Assembly (NCBI GenBank): GCA_965263345.1
Contig: CBDHHC010000024.1
Coordinates: 1,054,001 to 1,118,000 of the forward strand
Direction of reading: 5' to 3'
Source of the DNA: CBDHHC01 sp965263345
GTDB taxonomy: Bacteria > Pseudomonadota > Alphaproteobacteria > Rhizobiales > CBDHHC01
DNA: 64,000 nt
The translations under genes and the position numbers were made by a program. The first letter of the stretch is position 1; the number at the start of each line of letters is the position of its first letter. Positions 26,764 through 35,694 of this stretch are shown piece by piece. The notes under the pieces were generated by a model. That model was not told the DNA's origin, searched no databases, and saw only the letters and a list, made by a program, of their open reading frames with translations.

Positions 26764-28815
26764 TTAGCTAGTTGGTGGGTACAAGGGCGTAATTTCCCAA
26801 TCAAGATTACGCAATTTATCTATTTGTCCATCTGTAATTCTGTCTCTGTGGATAGCTAGGCAAAGAAGGTGCTGAGGGCGACTCATAGCTACGTAAAGCT
26901 GGCGCATAAATCTTTGGTTTGGCATTCGTTCAACATCTCTAACATTGGTGGGGTCTGTTTTCAAAGTTTGGTTAGGGGTATCTTCATCAGGCTTATCTCC
27001 ATTTAGATAAGGCAACATTGCGTATAGGTCGTAGTTATAGCTTTTAGTTTCCAGAACAATTGTGGCGTCATGCGTTTCCCCTTTTGCACCATGAATAGTT
27101 GATAATTCTATCCGGATTCCTTCAATATCAGCAAAGTTGGATGGCTTAGCAGTTGAAGCTCCGCTTTGTATGTTTTTGAATTCCAAATATGTTTTTACAG
27201 TTTCATCCGACAGATCAATCTCTAAAATCTGAGTTAAGGAGTAACAAATTTTATGCCATTTATTTCTTTTGAAAGCACCTCTATTGTTTAATAGGCCGTG
27301 TAATATTCGCCTATACAAGTCCCATTTTTCACTTTCAACTAAATGTTTTCTGAGAGACGTTGTAGTAAAAAACTTATCACTATCGTCTTTCTTCCCCGCT
27401 ATCCGTAAAAGCTTTATTAAACAGTCACTCAAGAATTTGTAGCTATTAAAGCAATCTTCGCACTCCGCCTGATTTACAAAATAAACAGCTTCGATAAAGT
27501 GATTTTCTTTAAAATTATTTTTGGTTCTATCTTTATCAAAGGTATTCCAGTAATGACCGATTTTTAACTCATTAGCATTTGATGGATCAATTTCTTTACC
27601 GACTGCGCCAAGAGCTTTAACAGAAAAAGATGCACTATTTCTCTTGGCTTCACTAAATTGACCGACAACAAGTTTGGCGAAACTGGGTAATACTTTGTCA
27701 ATGGTGCCATCTTCGTAAATGAAAATTGAATGCTTGAAACTTTCTTGCCTTGAGTGATGGCTTCTTCTTTCTTCGATATCGATATCGGATAAATCAGTAT
27801 CTAGTTCGACTTCATTAAAGCTAAGTCGCTTAATTTTATTGCAAATTGATGTATCAAATCTGTGACTCTTATCTATTACAAAATCCATATCTTGTCTGGA
27901 TTTTCCGTTATAACTTTCATTCGGGACTTCATCATTGATACTGTTGAATATTGCTTGATCGGGATCGCCAAGTCTTTGCACGGAAACCGTATCAACATTT
28001 AAAGGAAATATTTCTTGTAAAAGTTCATCTTGAAATTTTTGTGTATCTTGCATTTCATCAATAAAAACCAACGGAAACCTTTGCCGTAGAGAATGCCTTA
28101 ATACACCACAAATACACAGAATGCACTCAGATAGGGCATACATATCTTTGTAAAGAAAAACTCCTTGCTTAGAAAGCGAGAGCTTTTTCCGTCTTAGGAC
28201 ATCTAAAGAATAGTTTTGTTGCTTTACATACCTGTAAAGCCTTTCAGAAAAGGAGGCATTTACTGTCAGATTTTGGGCACCTGAATCCCAAAGATATGAG
28301 AAATCACCAAAATGAATGCTTCCTCGAAGAGCAAGCGTATTTAAACGCATTCTTTGTCCATCCACCATTTCAACTATTGGCCACGAAGCTTTTGCAACTT
28401 CTGTATGGTATTCATTATTATCCACTAACCTGCAGACCGTATTAGAAGATCGTAATAAAGGTAAAGCCAGAAACGTATCTATAAAATCTTGAATGGTTCC
28501 TATGAAATGCGGATATGAGAGCAAGTTTTTTGCCTCAGGAAGTTTCGATCTCTCTATTTTATGAATAATTTCATTTTTTGCTACATTGGTATGTGACAGG
28601 ACACATATTCCACGGTCTTTACATCGCCATTTTTGAGAACATAGCATTAGCTTAGCTGCAATAAGAGTGGTTTTCCCACTTCCCGGACAGGCTTGGACAT
28701 CTATTGTATCCAAAGATTTTAAAATTTCCGTTCTGCGGTGATCAAAGGTGAGATTACTGGAAGTTTCTAGCGCCTGTATATCTGCATCAGTGATTTCAAG
28801 GCTAAGAGGCGGCAT
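26764..28815 (-). CDS. gajB: GajB-like UvrD-family helicase (Gabija)
   Basis: The 683-residue product is a superfamily 1 helicase: Walker A ACPGSGKTT at 42-50, Walker B FIDEMQDTQ, a GDPDQAIF motif and the C-terminal STIHGAKGETHD and YVAMSRPQHLL motifs. It directly follows, with a 14-base overlap, a gene for an OLD-type ATPase with a TOPRIM domain. This pair defines the Gabija anti-phage system, in which GajA is a DNA nuclease and GajB a partner NTPase. The frame is intact. Stand-alone DNA-repair helicases of this family exist, but the overlap with the OLD gene inside a mobile element favours Gabija. Confidence 0.85.
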   Translation of the reverse strand: MPPLSLEITDADIQALETSSNLTFDHRRTEILKSLDTIDVQACPGSGKTTLIAAKLMLCSQKWRCKDRGICVLSHTNVAKNEIIHKIERSKLPEAKNLLSYPHFIGTIQDFIDTFLALPLLRSSNTVCRLVDNNEYHTEVAKASWPIVEMVDGQRMRLNTLALRGSIHFGDFSYLWDSGAQNLTVNASFSERLYRYVKQQNYSLDVLRRKKLSLSKQGVFLYKDMYALSECILCICGVLRHSLRQRFPLVFIDEMQDTQKFQDELLQEIFPLNVDTVSVQRLGDPDQAIFNSINDEVPNESYNGKSRQDMDFVIDKSHRFDTSICNKIKRLSFNEVELDTDLSDIDIEERRSHHSRQESFKHSIFIYEDGTIDKVLPSFAKLVVGQFSEAKRNSASFSVKALGAVGKEIDPSNANELKIGHYWNTFDKDRTKNNFKENHFIEAVYFVNQAECEDCFNSYKFLSDCLIKLLRIAGKKDDSDKFFTTTSLRKHLVESEKWDLYRRILHGLLNNRGAFKRNKWHKICYSLTQILEIDLSDETVKTYLEFKNIQSGASTAKPSNFADIEGIRIELSTIHGAKGETHDATIVLETKSYNYDLYAMLPYLNGDKPDEDTPNQTLKTDPTNVRDVERMPNQRFMRQLYVAMSRPQHLLCLAIHRDRITDGQIDKLRNLDWEITPLYPPTS

Positions 28816-30742
28816 TTTCGATACCTCCTTCTTCCACTACATCCGGAAGAGGGGAAGTCACATGCTCTATTGCACTAACAATATAGGGAGGTAACTTATT
28901 TTTTAACTCGACTGGTCGATCTCGGTAATTTTGTTCCAGTAATAAAACAAGTTTTGAAGCGAAGTCAGTCTTTGAACTTTCAACTTCTTTTTGGATATAT
29001 GTCGCCTTTTCTTCTTCTGAACCAATTATGTTGGCTCTACCTTCTTCTGATCCATTTATAGCTTCATAGCATTCATCAAATAGACCAAAGCGTGATAAGC
29101 AGTACTCAAAAGTCCAATAGTCTGAGATGCAAACATTGATATTTTGCCTCTCCAGTGAAACATTGTTTTCACTTTTAAGCTTCTGTTTGCGAGTGTTTAT
29201 CTGTTGTTCTAGAGTGTTTTCGTTATCATCTATCCACCGCCAGATGTTACCGCCCCTTCCATTTGAAGGTTCCTTACGTTCAATAAATCCATATTGATTA
29301 TCGTTTTTTTCTTCAGCGCAAACAGGCCACAGATCAAGGTCGCGCAGTACCGCAACTTTTATAGGATTCCAAGCTTCATTTTCTGCATCTTTGTCTTTCC
29401 TGAGAAAAAGTTTTGCGAAATGTTTCCAGCCAGTGTTCCCAATATTAATAACGGATACACCGTAATCTTCCAGAGGCCTCTCTAGCAATTGGGCAATTGC
29501 CGGTATCAATAAATTCTCAGAATCTCCCTCAACCAATATAACTCCACGTGCGAAGAACAGGTTCGCTTTTGTCACATCTAGGAACTTTCTTAGAAACCTA
29601 TAGTCGCTTGTATCTAATTCTGTTTCCTCTGGTCTTATTGAAAAAGCTTTTCCTTTGTTTAGGATAATCACATCTTTAGGATCTGCCTTTGAAGATATGT
29701 TTGGACTGTGAGTAGTTATAATACACTGAATTCCTTTCTTATTCTCTTTTGTCTGTGCTGATCCGACAATAAATTGGAGTAATTTCATTTGTAATTGAGG
29801 GTGCAAATGAGCTTCAGGCTCTTCAATTAAAAGAAGAGGGAATTCACTGTCTAACTCCTGCTCAAGAAGAAGCAATTCGGCTGCCATAAAAAGAAGGTTG
29901 TTATAGCCAAGACCGTGCTTTCGGTGATTATCGGTTAAAGTTAAGTTTAATCCTTCCAGGACTGCTCTAAGGTGCTTGCGTTTCTTTGTATCTGTTAACC
30001 CTTCTACATCTTTAATACCTGCTATATCAATGACTGCTTTTAGCCACTCTTTGTCCTTTTCAAATATTAATTGATACAGGTAATCGTCCTGTATTTTTTG
30101 CGAGGTTGAATGTATAGGGTCTCCATCCCTAACAAGTTCGGCGTTTGTTTCCGCAATAAGCCTCAAAATAGTTTCAACAGATTCTGGTCTTGTTAGTTCT
30201 TTTGATGAGTTCAAAATTTGAGACAATCTTGATCCTCTACCAGCAGAAAGTTCTGCTTCCGCATCTCTCAGGGGTTTAAGGTATGTGGTAGACAAGAACG
30301 CTTTAATTTCGGCTTCCAAGGCAAGGCCATTGCCTTCTTTTCCTGTTTTTATTTCTGTGAGTATAAATGGATATCCACGTTTTTCCTGTCCTGTATTTTT
30401 AGCAGTAAGTTGGACATATAGGACAGGATATCGTTTACTGCTATCAGATGGATCTTTTTCGTAAGTAAGATGCTCAACGAATAGAGGTGCAGCGTGTTTT
30501 GATACATCTGCAAATTTTAGCTGTTTCCACAGGTCCTTGGAATCACCATGAACAATCGGATTCCTCTATAAACGTACGGTCAGAAGAATTACTACCCAAA
30601 GCATATCTAATGAGCAACGAACTTAAGGCTGTTTTTCCTGAAGCATTTTCTCCGAAAAAGTACATTCAAGCCCATATTAAGTGTTAATTCAAGACTTGAG
30701 AAAATACTACACCTTGCTTATTGATATATGTTCAATATACAT
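28802..30742 (-). pseudogene. gajA: GajA-like OLD nuclease, N-terminus broken by three shifts
   Basis: The intact part (505 codons from a TTG at 30319) carries the ABC signature region GLGYNNLLFMAAELLLL, Walker B LLLIEEPEAHLHPQ and the TOPRIM residues VILVEGDSEN and LRDLDLW. The Walker A end lies upstream but in other frames: MYIEHISIS (from the ATG at 30742), then SSLELTLNMGLNVLF, then GENASGKTALSSLL (30651 leftward), then NPIVHGDSKDLW, which rejoins the first frame. Each switch (near 30712, 30654 and 30564) needs removal of one base. Either the ATPase end is dead, the sequence has errors, or a short form is made from an internal start. Confidence 0.85.
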
Positions 30743-31182
30743 TAGTAAATGGTAGCCAAATTTAATAAATTCAATCTTATATATTTCTTGCTCTACGAGT
30801 ATAGGCATAGTTTATTTTTTCACTGTAACCAAGGTTATCTTTAAAGCTCTTGTTTGCATAACTTCTACGATTCATTAGATGGTCTTAATAAATATTTCTA
30901 ATAGTGGTTTTTCTTACTCACCCGCTTTTTAGATTAAAAGCGGGACAGGCTTTATGTCGCTAAGGCTTTGAAGATTCAAAGCCTAACCTCACGGAACCCG
31001 TTACACGGTTTCCGCCCATACGGGTCACAATCCTTTTCGGGCGGCAACTCCCGTTGCCTTGGCTGGAGAGAAAACTCACCAAAAAGCAATCAAATCTGCT
31101 TTTCAAGCCCGCCCCCTGTTTTAGGGAAGGGACGGCTCCGAAAAGCAGATTTGTAAGAGGTTTTAGACTTGGCTTCTTGGAA
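30743..31182. other. Structured non-coding stretch inside the element
   Basis: No credible gene, but several hairpins: CCCGCTTTT/AAAAGCGGG (30921-30944), AGGCTTTG/CAAAGCCT (30963-30984), an imperfect CGGAA-CCGT/ACGG-TTCCG (near 30990-31014) and GGCAAC/GTTGCC (31043-31058). The first could terminate the leftward parDE transcript. The promoter of gajA must lie here. A frame across it on the minus strand has no ribosome-binding site. Confidence 0.5.
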
Positions 31183-31488
31183 TTAAGCCTCAAACATTTC
31201 CGGCCAGTTTCTACCGCCGTAAAATAATCTTAAAATCACCACACGATCATCTTCAACAATAAAGGCAATCGCAACGCGTTTTTCAAATCCTGTAATTCGC
31301 AGACCTTCGCGAATATCATCACGCAAATGCCCGCGTTCGGAGGCAACTTCAAACCCGCGGCAATACTCTTCAATACGCTCAATATAGTTTAAAGCGATTG
31401 TCGGGCTAGAGGCTTCAGCGATCTGTTCATAAAGAGCCAACAAATCGTTTTTTGCATCTTGTGAAAATTCAACTGTTCGGCGTCTCAC
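31183..31488 (-). CDS. parE: ParE-type toxin
   Basis: The 101-residue product has the RelE/ParE fold signatures: VEFSQDAKNDLLALYEQI at the start, GLRITGFEKRVAIAFIVE in the middle and VVILRLFYGGRNW at the end. ParE toxins poison DNA gyrase. Its ATG overlaps the end of the upstream ParD-type gene by four bases, the usual coupled antitoxin-toxin arrangement. In a mobile element such a pair stabilises the insertion or limits phage. Confidence 0.9.
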   Translation of the reverse strand: MRRRTVEFSQDAKNDLLALYEQIAEASSPTIALNYIERIEEYCRGFEVASERGHLRDDIREGLRITGFEKRVAIAFIVEDDRVVILRLFYGGRNWPEMFEA

Positions 31489-31763
31489 GTATCCTCATTC
31501 TCTGTGTTATATTTTGTGCGAATGGCATCAAAGACATCATCAATAGAATGGGTATCCATTTTTCCATTTTTAAACGCATCATACGTCCGTGCAACATCTT
31601 CTTGAAGCCATTTTTCAACAGCCGCGTCGCGTTCCTGTAAAGCCCGTAATCCGGCACGAATGACTTCGCTTCCGCTTGCATAACTGCCAGACTTGACCTT
31701 AGAGTCAATAAAAGCCGCATGTTCGGGCGGCAGGCTGAATGTTCTTTTTTCTGCTCCTGACAT
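31485..31763 (-). CDS. parD: ParD-type antitoxin
   Basis: The 92-residue product is a ribbon-helix-helix antitoxin: KRTFSLPPEHAAFIDSKV, then GSYASGSEVIRAGLRAL, the classical ParD DNA-binding part, followed by a charged C-terminal toxin-binding tail. The start at 31763 is set by GGAGAG seven bases before the ATG; the frame extends 17 codons further without support. ParD binds ParE and represses its own promoter. It lies just downstream of the relaxase gene. Confidence 0.9.
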   Translation of the reverse strand: MSGAEKRTFSLPPEHAAFIDSKVKSGSYASGSEVIRAGLRALQERDAAVEKWLQEDVARTYDAFKNGKMDTHSIDDVFDAIRTKYNTENEDT

Positions 31764-31827
31764 GAGAAACTCTCCTTTCCCATTCAGTATATCACACAAG
31801 TATGAATAAGTCATACCGTTATTTTCC

Positions 31828-33090
31828 CTACAATTTCAGGGTTGGTGAGAGGTTTTTTCTTGGTTTTTGTGATGGTTCGGGGTGCTCCATGCGGAGATAG
31901 AAGCCAATGTCGCGATAGAGTTTTGTGGTGGTTTTGGTGTGCTGAAACCGCATTTGCTGAATTTGTTTTTGTAATATCTGACGTTCGGCAAGTTGTGCGT
32001 CTATCAAATTTTGTTTTTCCCGTGCGTCCTGTTGGGATTGCCAGAATATTTCAAGGCTGTTTTTGGCTTTGATCTTTGCATGACGGCCTCTAATTTTATC
32101 CCATAATCCGCGCAAGCCTTTGCGGAAACGGTTGGCACGTTTTTGCATATTCGCGACTTGCCGCTTGTCCTGATTTTCTTTTAACTCTTTTCGTTGTTTT
32201 TGATGGCGATTGACAAGTTTCTGTTTCTTGGCATTTAAACTGTCGCGGACGGATTTTGACTTTCTTTCATTATCGGCAATAAATCCTGTCAACTTATCCG
32301 TCATTCTATCGGCGATCTGCGCTTTGGCTTCGGCAACCGATGGCAAGTTATCGGGCTTGCCGAGTCTCGCTTTTACTTCTTTTGTTTTAATACCAACAGA
32401 GCGGGCAATAGCGTAGACTTCTCCTTGATAATTCACCACTACAAAGCCCCGCCGATCCCCCTTTGCCAAGACAAACCCTTGTTCCTGTAATGCATTGGCA
32501 AAGGCTTTTTGTGAGTCTGACATATTCCAACATTCTTGAATCACCGCTTTGAGGGCTTTGGGGTCAATGCCCGCTCGCTTTGCCTGTTGCCATTCTTCTA
32601 GGCTGTAATTCAAAGGGTTACGCAATGTTTTATCACGCAGACCGTCCGGCATTTTCCAACCATGCTCAAGATAAAGCCTTCTGGAAATCTCTTGCAGTTT
32701 CATTTTATAAAACGGCAAATGAACGGCTTTCATGCTGGTGCTGTCAATCCGTGACCAAACTACATGGCAATGACGGCGGCCTTCCTTTTCATGGAAGATA
32801 ATCACGCGCGGTTGATTGGCAATTCCCATCTTATTTTCAATATCTGTAATCGCCTGTTCAAAGACTTCAACAGCCACACTTTCATTTTGTGGCGGGTTCA
32901 GACTTAATGAAAATAAATGTTGTCGGCACCGCGTTCCCAACGCTACGGCTTGGGATTCCTTAAATGCGCCCTTCACATCATCGGCAATAAAACCGCGTAC
33001 TTCATGCACTTCGACGTGTTCGTTTTCATCATTAAGAAGATGCAAAGCAAGTTGTGTTGCGCCGCTTCGTTGGCTGGCTTTTAAAATCAT
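31828..33090 (-). CDS. Relaxase / mobilization nuclease
   Basis: The 420-residue product nicks DNA at a transfer origin. The N-terminal half has the relaxase fold with the metal-binding HUH-type segment EGRRHCHVVWSRID; the C-terminal half is long, basic and helical (KQKLVNRHQKQRKELKENQD). Sequence style matches MOB-P-type relaxases of mobilizable elements. It overlaps mobC by four bases, so they are coupled. No coupling protein or type IV secretion gene is present, so transfer must depend on a helper element. Confidence 0.88.
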   Translation of the reverse strand: MILKASQRSGATQLALHLLNDENEHVEVHEVRGFIADDVKGAFKESQAVALGTRCRQHLFSLSLNPPQNESVAVEVFEQAITDIENKMGIANQPRVIIFHEKEGRRHCHVVWSRIDSTSMKAVHLPFYKMKLQEISRRLYLEHGWKMPDGLRDKTLRNPLNYSLEEWQQAKRAGIDPKALKAVIQECWNMSDSQKAFANALQEQGFVLAKGDRRGFVVVNYQGEVYAIARSVGIKTKEVKARLGKPDNLPSVAEAKAQIADRMTDKLTGFIADNERKSKSVRDSLNAKKQKLVNRHQKQRKELKENQDKRQVANMQKRANRFRKGLRGLWDKIRGRHAKIKAKNSLEIFWQSQQDAREKQNLIDAQLAERQILQKQIQQMRFQHTKTTTKLYRDIGFYLRMEHPEPSQKPRKNLSPTLKL

Positions 33091-33473
33091 ATTTTGCCTC
33101 CAGAGGACAGGCCGAGGGCATTCATGAGAAGATTTTTAATGGTTTGAATATGCGTGCAGGCTTGTTTTATGTCACTTTCCGTATCCGGTGTGACGGGCAA
33201 AGCCCCCATATTCATCGCTTTGGCAAGTTGGTTCAGATTATTGGCGATACGCGAATGACCGAGCATCCCCAAGGCTTTAGATAGCGATTTATGGTCTTTA
33301 ATGGGGGTATGGCGGCGTTTGCGTCTTGGCGTGGTATTGTCGCCAAACAACCGCGAGCGGACATATGCGCTCAAATTCATGCCGCCAGCCGCCTGTTCCA
33401 ACACCGCCCGTTCTTCTGTCGTTAGGCGTAAAGATATCGGGGAAGGGCGCGTTTGCCTCATAGAACCACTCAT
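33087..33473 (-). CDS. mobC: MobC-like relaxosome protein
   Basis: The 128-residue product has the MobC pattern: ISLRLTTEERAVLEQAAGGM, then NLSAYVRSRLFG, and later GHSRIANNLNQLAKAMNMG. MobC proteins bind the transfer origin and help the relaxase open DNA. Its ATG overlaps the TGA of a 46-codon frame upstream (ATGA), which supports the start at 33473 and implies coupling. Its end overlaps the relaxase start. Confidence 0.87.
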   Translation of the reverse strand: MSGSMRQTRPSPISLRLTTEERAVLEQAAGGMNLSAYVRSRLFGDNTTPRRKRRHTPIKDHKSLSKALGMLGHSRIANNLNQLAKAMNMGALPVTPDTESDIKQACTHIQTIKNLLMNALGLSSGGKI

Positions 33474-33610
33474 AACCGCAGCCCTTTTTTCTTAATCTTC
33501 CTATTTTCTTTAGGCTTTAACGGGCTTTCCTCCAAATGAGATAATTGCTCGTTCCATTCCTCCAAAACCTCAAATAATTTGTTCGAGAACTCACCCTCAA
33601 TGGGCACCAT
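33470..33610 (-). other. 46-codon frame at the right end; likely C-terminus of the excised recombinase
   Basis: The frame begins ATGGTGCCC at 33610, exactly at the attR repeat, and ends in an ATGA overlap with mobC. It encodes MVPIEGEFSNKLFEVLEEWN followed by a basic tail. At the left end the recombinase crosses the same repeat as ...NNIE-MVP, in the same phase. In a circular form the recombinase would therefore read straight into this frame and end at mobC. In the integrated state it has no obvious ribosome-binding site, so it may not be translated. Confidence 0.65.
33603..33610. repeat. attR core (GGCACCAT)
   Basis: Exact copy of the tRNA-Thr 3' end at 24520-24527. To its right the sequence becomes AT-rich host-like DNA. 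The reconstructed empty site would be the intact tRNA followed by TAAAATC. Confidence 0.65.
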
Positions 33611-33835
33611 TAAAATCAAAGACTTTAAAACTCTTCACATTAAAATGTATGAACCAAGATTTTCTGCTAAGCAAGTTTCGCAAAGCTGAATTCTCCACGC
33701 ATTGCAAATGCATACCCCCGATGGCTTAAAGTCTTAAGTGCTGATCATATAATTTCCGTCTTATAAAATACATAACTATAATGTTAAATCACCTAAACAC
33801 AAAAACAAAAAGACTAACCGATAAATGAGAATGCG

Positions 33836-35233
33836 ATGAAACGACGAGAGTTTCTAGCTGCAATAGGAGCAGCCGGTGCCGCGATATATTCTGGCGGCCT
33901 GATATCCTTGCCCACCTTGGGCAAACAAGACAAAACAGACCTCAAAATCCAGAGCGCTCGTTTTAAATTTCGTAATCACTCGACAGATGGATTAATCAGC
34001 TTATCTGAAAATGCTCCACCACCAGTTTTATATGGCAGGCAGGGTGAGCCTTTGCTTTTTAATGTGATCAACACTCTTAATGACTATACAACCATGCATT
34101 GGCATGGCATTCGGCTTAAAAACGCAATGGATGGAGTGCCATATCTCACCCAGTTTCCAATTGCTGGTGGAGAGACATTTCTCTATAATTTTACATCTCC
34201 TGATGCAGGAACCTTCTGGTACCACCCTCATTGCATGACAATGACACAAATGGCGCAAGGCCTCACAGGTGTGCTTGTAATAAAAGAAACAAACAATCCT
34301 GGCTTTGATAATGATCAAGTGATTAACCTTAAAGACTTCCGACTGGATAAGAATGACCGTTTACGCACCCCCTATACTTTACGCGGCGCCGCTCGTGGAG
34401 GGACTTTTGGCAATGTTGTAACAGCAAACTGGCGTCAGTCACCCATTTATGATCACCCTACAGGCAGCCTTCTGCGACTGCGTTTGGTAAACACCGACAC
34501 CACGCGAATTTATAAACTTAATATCCCTGGCGTAACAAACGAAACAGGCCGAATTATTGCTTGGGATGGACACCCAGTAGAAGATTTCATTTCTCTATCG
34601 ACAGAAGAAACCCCCATGATGCTCGGGCCTGGACAAAGAGCAGATATTGCACTTGTTATGCCCCAATTAGAAGGTAAGAAGATTGACGTCATGACCAAGA
34701 TTGCTGGAAAACGAAAAATCATGGCAAGCTTACGTTCAAGTGGCCCTAATCTTAATCGCACCTTAAAGGAACTAAAACCACTTCCACGTAACCCAGTGAT
34801 GGAACCAAACCTGGAAACAGCTAAATTATATGAGTTTGTATTTGGCTGGTCCCCTGATGGAACAAAACCCAATAATGGATTTTGTGGATCATTAGGCCAA
34901 AACTTTTGGTCAATTAATCGAGTTGCTTGGCAAGGTAATAATGCGAAAAATACAGGGCCATTGGCAACACTCAAACATGGCAGAAGTTATATTTTCAGAT
35001 TGCGGAATGAGTCCCCGAATTTACATCCGATTCATCTTCATGGTTTGGTCTTCAAACCATTACGCTCTAATAGGCGTAAACTTTTAAAAAACTGGACAGA
35101 TACAATTCTACTTCTAAAAAATGAGACCATTGATATTGCATTAGTTGCGGACAATCCAGGGGATTGGGCATTCCACTGTCATGTCATAGAACATCAAAAA
35201 ACGGGCCTTACTGGTTTCATCCGTGTGAGTTAA
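33836..35233 (+). CDS. Multicopper oxidase
   Basis: The 465-residue product has a twin-arginine signal (MKRREFLAAIGAAGAA) and the four copper-ligand motifs: HWHG (88-91), WYHPH (129-132 region), HPIHLHG near residue 400 and HCHVIEHQKTGL near 450. It would oxidise phenols or metal ions in the periplasm and reduce oxygen to water. The residue in the axial type 1 position appears to be Leu, found in some laccase-like enzymes. Methionine-rich loops of CueO are not evident. It stands alone just right of the mobile element, so it is host DNA. Confidence 0.9.
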   Translation: MKRREFLAAIGAAGAAIYSGGLISLPTLGKQDKTDLKIQSARFKFRNHSTDGLISLSENAPPPVLYGRQGEPLLFNVINTLNDYTTMHWHGIRLKNAMDGVPYLTQFPIAGGETFLYNFTSPDAGTFWYHPHCMTMTQMAQGLTGVLVIKETNNPGFDNDQVINLKDFRLDKNDRLRTPYTLRGAARGGTFGNVVTANWRQSPIYDHPTGSLLRLRLVNTDTTRIYKLNIPGVTNETGRIIAWDGHPVEDFISLSTEETPMMLGPGQRADIALVMPQLEGKKIDVMTKIAGKRKIMASLRSSGPNLNRTLKELKPLPRNPVMEPNLETAKLYEFVFGWSPDGTKPNNGFCGSLGQNFWSINRVAWQGNNAKNTGPLATLKHGRSYIFRLRNESPNLHPIHLHGLVFKPLRSNRRKLLKNWTDTILLLKNETIDIALVADNPGDWAFHCHVIEHQKTGLTGFIRVS

Positions 35234-35694
35234 GAGGGTTCAAAATGGCTTGGTCTCACAAGTTATAATTTCATAGACTGCACTCTAAATTGTGGATAAA
35301 CATAATGATAGCCCGAGATAAAAAGTAAATCATATCACACAGACATATTGAGCTCGCGAAATTCTAAAGGAGCATTGAAGTTATTTTCAAGAAGGCTATG
35401 ATCTGCATCTTATGGATAGAAAAAATCTTAATGGGATTGCATGAAAGATTAGAGTATAACTTCATTTCTCATGACAACGACCATAGACGAATATCCTCCC
35501 ACAACGTTATAGAGTATATAAGCCATGTTTGGTGTGGCGATTAGCCTATTGCAAGATGGGCCGATTCGCTAGAAAAGTACCTGATAAGCCAATATTTAAC
35601 AATATTCTGTCATAATTACCTAGATTTTTGCTCGCCGCCAGAAATTTCTGAGCCCCGGCTGTATGCTTAATCTAACACTAGTGTGGGGATAAAT
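35234..35694. other. Gap before acnB, no gene seen
   Basis: About 460 AT-rich bases. No credible frame or RNA gene. GGGGA lies just before the acnB ATG at 35695; the promoter is probably in the last 150 bases. Confidence 0.4.

Larger units (their letters stand above)
24520..33610. mobile_element. Integrative mobilizable element with Gabija and ParDE
   Basis: This roughly 9-kb segment lies between tRNA-Thr and an exact 8-bp repeat of its 3' end. It contains a serine recombinase at the left end and MobC plus relaxase at the right end, with an anti-phage pair and a toxin-antitoxin pair as cargo. It has no type IV secretion genes, so transfer would need a helper. Its mobility genes are visibly richer in G+C than the surrounding chromosome. 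All genes run leftward. Confidence 0.8.

Noticed and set aside
30960..31193. 77-codon leftward frame near the ParE gene
   Set aside because: It spans several hairpins, lacks a ribosome-binding site and overlaps the parE end; better explained as structured non-coding DNA.
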